This document shows positions 58,752 through 64,000 of a DNA stretch of 64,000 nucleotides, piece by piece. Position numbers and translations under genes: made by a program. The DNA is from Exiguobacterium profundum (GTDB taxonomy: Bacteria; Bacillota; Bacilli; Exiguobacteriales; Exiguobacteriaceae): assembly GCF_001909285.1 (NCBI RefSeq), contig NZ_MRSV01000001.1, positions 2,683,340-2,747,339 on the forward strand, read 5' to 3'. The first letter of the stretch is position 1, and each line of letters begins with the position of its first letter. A model generated the notes under the pieces. The model made no database searches, had not been told where the DNA came from, and saw only the letters and a list, made by a program, of their open reading frames with translations.

Positions 58752-59501
58752 ATGAAAGCTATTCTTACAGGAATGAACGGTACAGTGGCACCCGTTGTTG
58801 CCGAAACGTTGCAGCGCCACGGAATTGAAGGGATTGCGTGGAATCGCGAGCAAGTGTCCACGACAAACGAAGAGGAAATGCGAGAATTCATCGAGCGCAT
58901 CCGACCGAACTACTTTTTACATATCGGTATGGGCGCGGTGGAGTGGGCCGAGACGCTCGCTCGTTTATGTGGTGAGGCGAAAATTCCTTTCCTGTTCACG
59001 AGCACGGTTTCAATTTTTTCAGATGAAGTGACCGGACCGATTTCCCCAGATACGCTACCAGATGCCGAGGATGACTATGGAAAGTATAAGCGTGAGTGCG
59101 AACGTGCGATTATGAACGCCAATCCTGGTGCTCAAATCGTTCGTCTCGGATGGCAAATCGGGGATGAGGCCGGATCGAATAATATGATGGACTATTTTAC
59201 GAACGAAATGAAGCAACGAGGGGTCATCCAAGCGAGTGAGCATTGGTATCCATCATGTTCATTTTTAGTAGACACGGCAGACGCGCTATTTGAAATTTTG
59301 ACTAAACGTGGACCGGGCATCTATCAGTTAAACGGAAATGCGAACTATTCCCTATACGACATCGCCGTCGGACTAAAAGAGCTTCATGACACCGACTGGC
59401 AGATTGAATGTACCGATGAACCGAAACGGGATAATCGAATGATCGATTCATCGGTCTCGATTCGTCCCATCTCCAAACGCCTAAATTTGCAAACGAAGTA
59501 A
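58752..59501 (+). CDS. NAD-dependent epimerase/dehydratase (RmlD-like SDR)
   Basis: A 249-residue extended SDR protein. The nucleotide loop is TGMNGTVAPVV near 6-16, the Ser region FTSTVSIFSDE near 82 and the YGKYKRECE near 108-116 carry the SDR Tyr-x-x-x-Lys. It resembles dTDP-4-dehydrorhamnose reductases. Substrate unknown. Confidence 0.82.
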   Translation: MKAILTGMNGTVAPVVAETLQRHGIEGIAWNREQVSTTNEEEMREFIERIRPNYFLHIGMGAVEWAETLARLCGEAKIPFLFTSTVSIFSDEVTGPISPDTLPDAEDDYGKYKRECERAIMNANPGAQIVRLGWQIGDEAGSNNMMDYFTNEMKQRGVIQASEHWYPSCSFLVDTADALFEILTKRGPGIYQLNGNANYSLYDIAVGLKELHDTDWQIECTDEPKRDNRMIDSSVSIRPISKRLNLQTK

Positions 59502-59506
59502 ATTCA

Positions 59507-59543
59507 AAGTCGCCTACTCCCATCGAGTAGGCGACTTTTTTAT
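59507..59543. terminator. Bidirectional terminator
   Basis: AAAGTCGCCTACTC pairs perfectly with GAGTAGGCGACTTT around CCATC, then T residues. It overlaps the P450 stop region. Confidence 0.88.
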
Positions 59544-60781
59544 TGGTTTCGAGTTAGATGAGTCAATCGCAATTTACTTTTCGGCAGACTCGGCATGTCT
59601 ACAAAACTATAGCTCAAGTCTTGAGGCGGGACCGTGTAGGCGTATTCCTTAGTAAACAACTCAATGACTTGTGCAAGAATTGCAATGGTCACATGTTCAC
59701 CGGCACATCGATGTCCAAAATCTACATCTCCCCCACCTTGCGGAATAAAGTTAAACGGACTCTCGTTCCAATCTTTAAAACGAGAGGGATCGAATCGATC
59801 CGGCTCCGTCCAAATAGAGGAATCATGATTCGTACCGTACAAATCAAGAAGCGTCAGCGTCCCTTCCGAAAATGCATAGCCGTCCCATTCAAAATCGGTT
59901 TTGACACGAGCTGACGCTACAGGGAAAAATGGATAAAACCGTCTCACTTCCTGAACAAATTCTATTTTCGAGACCTCTCCCCGCTCTACCTGCTCTTTTA
60001 CATCCGGAAACTGATGTAAAGCTAAGACAGTGAAGAGGACATACACCGAGATTGCGACAGTCGGGCGTAAAATGTTCAATACTTCGACCGCCACGACGTC
60101 TTCAGGTAATAACTCTCCGGATTCATCTCGGTGCCACGAAAATTCGTACAGCGCCGTATGTTCGTTCGGCAATAATCGATTCGACCGCACTTCTTTTACC
60201 ATCTGACGAATCCAGGCTTCAGCGGAACTTCGTGCCTTCCGACCTTGTAAATACGTGGGACCAAGAGACGTACCCGATTCAAATAATAACCTCATCTCTT
60301 CAGTGCGCTTCCCAACTTCTTCTTTCGCAAGTGGAACTCCCGACCATTCACATACGGCCTTCATCAACACTTGTTGCGCAATATCGTATAAGACGACCTC
60401 CTCTCCCATTCGTTCAATCTGGTTCCACTCTCGATATGTCAAGCGGAGCAATCGATCTATATTTTCTTTTGTCATCAATGACATGAACATATGTTTTCGA
60501 TGCGTATGTGCCGTACCATCAAGTGTTTGGACCCCATCTTCTCCAAACAAGGTTTTCAATAGACGTTTTGGCGCCGCATTCTGGCGCATGAATTTGTCTG
60601 CATCATAGAACACCTCGGCAGCCTCTTCGCCCCCAAGACAAATCACGCGCTCCCCGAGCAAACGTGTTTCAAAGATATTTGATTGAAAACTTTTGCGACG
60701 ATTCGCAACAAATAGATAAACTTCCCTTAAAAAATCGACACTATGGTCGAGTCCTTCTTGTTTCGGTATGACTTTCCCCAT
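59540..60781 (-). CDS. Cytochrome P450, CYP152 fatty-acid peroxygenase type
   Basis: A 413-residue P450. The heme-binding cysteine lies in GHRCAGE (near 362) and the I-helix lacks the acid-alcohol pair of ordinary P450s, with RPTVAIS (near 240) instead, as in CYP152 enzymes that use H2O2 and a substrate carboxylate. EVRRFYPFFPVASARV is a typical block. It hydroxylates or decarboxylates fatty acids. AAAGGG stands 8 nt before the ATG at 60781. Confidence 0.9.
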   Translation of the reverse strand: MGKVIPKQEGLDHSVDFLREVYLFVANRRKSFQSNIFETRLLGERVICLGGEEAAEVFYDADKFMRQNAAPKRLLKTLFGEDGVQTLDGTAHTHRKHMFMSLMTKENIDRLLRLTYREWNQIERMGEEVVLYDIAQQVLMKAVCEWSGVPLAKEEVGKRTEEMRLLFESGTSLGPTYLQGRKARSSAEAWIRQMVKEVRSNRLLPNEHTALYEFSWHRDESGELLPEDVVAVEVLNILRPTVAISVYVLFTVLALHQFPDVKEQVERGEVSKIEFVQEVRRFYPFFPVASARVKTDFEWDGYAFSEGTLTLLDLYGTNHDSSIWTEPDRFDPSRFKDWNESPFNFIPQGGGDVDFGHRCAGEHVTIAILAQVIELFTKEYAYTVPPQDLSYSFVDMPSLPKSKLRLTHLTRNQ

Positions 60782-60868
60782 CCAACTCACCCTTTCTCTT
60801 TTCTCGAACTATAAAGGATGTTCCCCCGTTTTTAGCGAACAAACCTAATATCGAAAGGAGCGAGTGAC

Positions 60869-61234
60869 ATGTTGCCGTTCTTACTGACATTGCGTCGAAT
60901 TGTACGCGGAATCTGGCGTGGCCTCCGCGAACCTGAATTCCAAGTCTTATTCAGTCTTGCCTTTCTCACTGTCCTATCCGGTACACTTTTTTTTACACGG
61001 TTCGAGGAGATGCGTTGGTTGGACGCACTTTACTTCAGTGTCATCACCCTGACTACCATCGGATATGGTGATTTTGCCCCTCAGAAAAACATCGGAAAAA
61101 TATTCACAATCGGATATGTATTGACTGGGGTGGGCATCATGGTTGGCTTTATCACAAAAGTGTTTAATCATTTACAAAAAGCACGACTCGATGAATTAGA
61201 AGCAAAACAAAAGACGCCACCCTCTGATTCATAA
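60869..61234 (+). CDS. Two-helix potassium channel
   Basis: A 121-residue protein with two membrane helices (about 26-45 and 80-102) and a pore loop TLTTIGYGDF, the K+ selectivity filter (near 61-70). The tail is charged and helical but too short for an RCK domain. It should form a tetrameric K+ channel. AAAGGAGCG lies 7 nt before the ATG. Confidence 0.88.
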   Translation: MLPFLLTLRRIVRGIWRGLREPEFQVLFSLAFLTVLSGTLFFTRFEEMRWLDALYFSVITLTTIGYGDFAPQKNIGKIFTIGYVLTGVGIMVGFITKVFNHLQKARLDELEAKQKTPPSDS

Positions 61235-61248
61235 GGATGGCGTCCTTT
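61212..61248. terminator. Terminator overlapping the channel stop
   Basis: GACGCCACCCT pairs with AGGATGGCGTC (one mismatch) around the stop codon region, then CTTTCG. Confidence 0.6.
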
Positions 61249-61251
61249 CGT

Positions 61252-62604
61252 TTAGGAAACTTTTCGATTTTCAATTTCAAGCTGTTGGTTGAAACGCTTC
61301 GTCTCGGCAATGACAACACCCGACAAGAACAAGAGACCAATCAAGTTCGGGATGGCCATTAAGCCGTTGAAGACATCCGATAACGCCCATACCAAGTTCA
61401 AGTTCGTCGTCATGGCACCGAGTCCCGCGACGAGTACAAAAGCAATCCGATAGGGAAGAATCGACTTTTGTCCGAACAAGTAATGGATGGAGCGTTCGCC
61501 GTAATACGACCAACCGAGCACGGTCGAATAGGCGAACAAAACGAGCCCGATTGTGACAATATAACCTCCGGCTGGTCCGAGGAACAGTTCAAATGTAGCT
61601 GAAGTCAATTCGACCCCTTCAAGTCCTGTCCCGATTTGACCACCCATGACGAGTGTCAATCCTGTCACCGAACAGACGACAAGCGTGTCCAAGAAGACTT
61701 GAGTCATCGAGACGAGCGCCTGACGACCCGGCATATCTGTTTTCGCTGCCGCTGCTGCGATCGGAGCAGAGCCAAGACCTGCTTCGTTCGAGAAGACACC
61801 ACGTGCCACCCCGTATCGAATGGCAGCTCCGATGGCCCCTCCACCGATTGCTTCTGCACTGAACGTACTGCTGAAGATGAGTGCGAACGCATCCGGAATC
61901 AGCGAGTAATTCATCACCATAATTAAAAGACCGCTACCTAAGTAGAAGGCAATCATGACGGGGACGAAGTAACTGACTACTTTCCCGATGGAACGCACGC
62001 CTCCGAGAATGACCGCTCCTGTAAAAATCATAATGAGAATCCCTGATATGTATAGTGGTACGTCAAACGTTGTTTTGAGCGCAAGCGCGACCGAGTTTGT
62101 TTGGACCCCGTTTCCAATACCGAACGCCGCAATCGATGCGAATGCAGCAAATGCTACCGCTAACCATCGTTGATTCAACCCTCGTTCTAGATAGTACATC
62201 GGTCCACCAGCCATTTGACCGCGCTCATCAGTGACCCGATACTTCACGGCAAGAACTGCCTCTGCGTATTTCGTTGCCATCCCAAAGAAACCGGACACCC
62301 ACATCCATACGATGGCTCCCGGTCCTCCTAATACGACCGCTGTCGACACCCCGACGATATTCCCCGTACCGACGGTCGCCGCCAGAGCAGTCATGAGCGC
62401 CTGGAAGTGACTGATGTCCCCTTTAGAGGATTGATCCTGATTTTTCGAAAACGCCAATTTCAACGCATACGGTAATTTGGTGATTTGAATCCCACCTAGA
62501 CGCACCGTCAAGTAAATGCCTGTCCCCACAAGCAAAATCAAGAGCGGTGGTCCCCATACAAAGTTGGATGCCGTACTCACCCATTCACTAAATGATTGCC
62601 CCAT
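61252..62604 (-). CDS. Alanine/glycine:cation symporter (AGCS family)
   Basis: A 450-residue transporter with about ten membrane helices and AGCS motifs (ALAATVGTGNIVGVSTAV near 65-82, PGAIVWMWVSGFFGMATKYAEAVLAVKYR, and SNEAGLGSAPIAAAAA near 258). It brings alanine or glycine in with Na+ or H+. The start at 62604 follows GAAGGGG by 9 nt; the frame is open to 62673 without a site. Confidence 0.92.
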   Translation of the reverse strand: MGQSFSEWVSTASNFVWGPPLLILLVGTGIYLTVRLGGIQITKLPYALKLAFSKNQDQSSKGDISHFQALMTALAATVGTGNIVGVSTAVVLGGPGAIVWMWVSGFFGMATKYAEAVLAVKYRVTDERGQMAGGPMYYLERGLNQRWLAVAFAAFASIAAFGIGNGVQTNSVALALKTTFDVPLYISGILIMIFTGAVILGGVRSIGKVVSYFVPVMIAFYLGSGLLIMVMNYSLIPDAFALIFSSTFSAEAIGGGAIGAAIRYGVARGVFSNEAGLGSAPIAAAAAKTDMPGRQALVSMTQVFLDTLVVCSVTGLTLVMGGQIGTGLEGVELTSATFELFLGPAGGYIVTIGLVLFAYSTVLGWSYYGERSIHYLFGQKSILPYRIAFVLVAGLGAMTTNLNLVWALSDVFNGLMAIPNLIGLLFLSGVVIAETKRFNQQLEIENRKVS

Positions 62605-62714
62605 ACAAAGTATCCCCTTCCCCCGAAAAATAGTGTACACCTCTATTTTTTCAGAATACTTAGAACAATGCAAAAGTATTGTACTAAAACAACTGATTCA
62701 TTGTTTGTTCTGTA

Positions 62715-62749
62715 CAAAAACAGCGAGACGAACTCAATCGTCTCGCTGT
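62715..62749 (-). terminator. Terminator overlapping yidD end
   Basis: ACAGCGAGACGA pairs with TCGTCTCGCTGT around ACTCAA; the yidD stop codon lies in the loop and A residues on the left give the U-tract. Confidence 0.75.
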
Positions 62750-63003
62750 GACTCAGGTTTCTCTCGTTGTAAAGGCGCTTTCCAATCAAATGTATCCGGA
62801 ACATAATCGAGCCCGCCTGGATGAAACGGCTGGCAGCGAATGAGTCGGCGAGCGGTTAAATAACTGCCTTTGACAGCCCCATGTTTTTCGATTGCTTCGA
62901 TTCCGTAGTGCGAACAGCTCGGATAAAATCGGCACGTTGGCGGCTTTAATGGTGAAATAAAACGCTGGTAACCTTGAATCCCTTTTACTAGTACACGTTT
63001 CAC
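62734..63003 (-). CDS. yidD: Membrane protein insertion efficiency factor
   Basis: An about 89-residue YidD protein. The cysteine-rich motif [23 protein letters not shown] (near 24-46) and [12 protein letters not shown] near 58 identify the family; it assists the YidC/Oxa1 insertion route at the inner membrane. GTG at 63003 is preferred over 63018 as TGAGG lies about 9 nt upstream. It stands alone here. Confidence 0.9.
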   Translation of the reverse strand: MKRVLVKGIQGYQRFISPLKPPTCRFYPSCSHYGIEAIEKHGAVKGSYLTARRLIRCQPFHPGGLDYVPDTFDWKAPLQREKPESQRDD

Positions 63004-63195
63004 ACGATTTCGCCTCACTCTTTTGAATTAGTGCCATCATAGCGCGATTTGAAACGTTTGTCATGTTCGTCGATTCCTATGTCAAATCGTTTTCCATCTC
63101 TTTACAAATGAGCAAGATGGGCGATATTCGAGTGTATGTTTGTTATGATAGTCAACATAACTATTGACCGAATCGAAAAGAAGAGGTGACGAATG

Positions 63196-63984
63196 ATGAA
63201 TCAATTACTAATGGTCGGTGCTGGATCGATGAGTGAGGCGCTCGTTCGCGGGTGGATCGACTCGGGCATCGAACCGACACACATCACAATGACAAACCGA
63301 AGTGACCGGGAGCGCTTACTCTTCCTACAAGATGAACTCGGCGTTCAAATTGTTGAGGACGAAAACGTTAACGACTATGACATCGTCGTATTAGCGATGC
63401 AACCTGATGGCGTCATCCCGTACGTAGAATCAAAAGAATGGAAGACCCCACTACTCGTCTCAGTCGCTGCACATATCGAACCGAGCCAATTAGAAGAGGC
63501 TTCAGGGCTACCAGCTGTTTGCGCCATGCCGAACACGCCTGTCGCCCATCGGAACGGGATGACGGGGCTATGGTTTGGTCCAGAAACAGATGAGGCAGTC
63601 CGTGAGAAAGCGACTTCTCTCTTTGAACGGGTCGGTCGAACGGCCGTCACCGATGCGAAAACGATGTCCGCCTTTATGGCCGCTGCAGGGTGCAGTCCTG
63701 CCTTTTTCTATGAAATCGTAGGTGCGATGACGCCCGTCCTAACGGATGTCGGTTACGATGAACAGACAGCGCGTCAAATTGTCGCCCAAGCGATGAAAGG
63801 CTCCGCTGAGTTACTGTCTCATGAAACACGTGAGACGAATGAACTGATTGCCGATGTGGCCGCTCCAGGCGGACCGACCGACCGTGGTGTCGGCGTGCTT
63901 CGTGAACGGAATCTTGCTGACGTGATGGCTTCAGCCTTGCGCGAAAGTGCCAAAGAAGATCATGAGTCGATTGAAGAAGTGTAA
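63196..63984 (+). CDS. proC: Pyrroline-5-carboxylate reductase
   Basis: A 262-residue enzyme that makes proline with NAD(P)H. The Rossmann GAGSMSEALVRGW near 7-19, the middle motif VCAMPNTPVAHRNGMTG and the C-terminal GGPTDRGVGVLR with the usual P5CR signature are present. The ATG at 63196 gives better spacing (7 nt) to AGAGGTG than the one at 63193. Complete in the window. Confidence 0.95.
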   Translation: MNQLLMVGAGSMSEALVRGWIDSGIEPTHITMTNRSDRERLLFLQDELGVQIVEDENVNDYDIVVLAMQPDGVIPYVESKEWKTPLLVSVAAHIEPSQLEEASGLPAVCAMPNTPVAHRNGMTGLWFGPETDEAVREKATSLFERVGRTAVTDAKTMSAFMAAAGCSPAFFYEIVGAMTPVLTDVGYDEQTARQIVAQAMKGSAELLSHETRETNELIADVAAPGGPTDRGVGVLRERNLADVMASALRESAKEDHESIEEV

Positions 63985-64000
63985 ACGATACTCGTTTACA
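63980..64000 (+). terminator. Probable proC terminator, cut by the window end
   Basis: TGTAAACGA pairs perfectly with TCGTTTACA around TAC; any U-tract lies beyond the window. Confidence 0.5.

Noticed and set aside
1-64000. CRISPR arrays, prophage, rRNA operons, insertion sequences
   Set aside because: No regularly spaced short repeats, phage structural genes, transposases or rRNA sequence were seen.

Overview
The window reads as a stretch of chromosome from a Gram-positive, low-to-moderate GC member of the Bacillales. The gene set (LiaFSR-type envelope stress operon, Bacillus-type Fnr with a C-terminal cysteine cluster, T-box asnA, CcpA-type cre sites, LCP and SH3b wall proteins, b/ba3-type oxidase, PflB plus Fhs) most resembles Exiguobacterium; that assignment is inference from memory of gene content, not from a search. 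No phage, transposase, CRISPR array or rRNA was seen. Nearly all genes are intact, closely packed and separated by strong bidirectional hairpins.

Layout. 1-5600: tail of an ABC-F ATPase, an oxidoreductase, then a minus-strand lia operon (liaI-liaH-liaF-liaS-liaR) to which a GNAT acetyltransferase is translationally coupled. 5570-6700: an operator-like dyad divides lia from a second rsgA-type GTPase gene with a possible leader ORF. 6740-10120: pflA and pflB with a heavily decorated control region (cre-, Fnr/Rex-like sites and a 119-bp nested inverted repeat). 10120-12400: hypothetical gene, DEAD-box helicase, hypothetical gene. 12540-13290: a 55-aa membrane peptide followed by a secreted 190-aa protein. 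13520-16490: GntR-ABC transporter operon with two operator palindromes. 17270-20460: a ba3-type cytochrome oxidase operon (with the tiny subunit IIa) and fnr; an Fnr box sits near -41.5 of the oxidase promoter. 20600-26700: aldehyde dehydrogenase, MFS, deoD, YesN/YesM two-component system. 26700-30700: M48 peptidase with ankyrin tail, PQQ-type sugar dehydrogenase lipoprotein, DHA2 exporter. 30680-33922: nosD-nosL-nosY-nosF copper-handling set without nosZ. 34069-38721: a sugar ABC transporter whose binding protein is separated from its two permeases by T-box-controlled asnA; both halves share a 25-bp upstream element and cre sites. 38966-41574: fhs and a lysophospholipase-like hydrolase. 41745-44714: a roughly 990-residue SH3b-repeat glucosaminidase. 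44750-46080: three unknown coupled genes. 46218-46380: two tRNA-Gly. 46538-51764: MBL hydrolase, tiny proteins, TlpA thioredoxin, mutarotase-like, PspC, NAD-binding and LCP proteins. 51958-52872: one reading frame broken by an in-frame TAA. 52871-53048 (minus): a candidate CcpA-controlled small RNA with C-rich anti-Shine-Dalgarno segments. 53050-64000: small membrane protein, GNAT-like protein, VOC epimerase, Fur-box ferredoxin-NADP reductase, methyltransferase, PopT/DUF368, GNAT, SDR, CYP152 P450, K+ channel, AGCS symporter, YidD and ProC.

How it fits together. Central themes are facultative respiration and fermentation (Fnr, ba3 oxidase, PflAB, with formate fed to Fhs), carbon catabolite control (several cre sites) and cell-envelope stress and wall maintenance (Lia, PspC, LCP, PopT, glucosaminidase). 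The most novel-looking items are the candidate sRNA, the interrupted gene beside it, the nested inverted repeat upstream of pflB, the rsgA leader and the shared element of the split sugar transporter.
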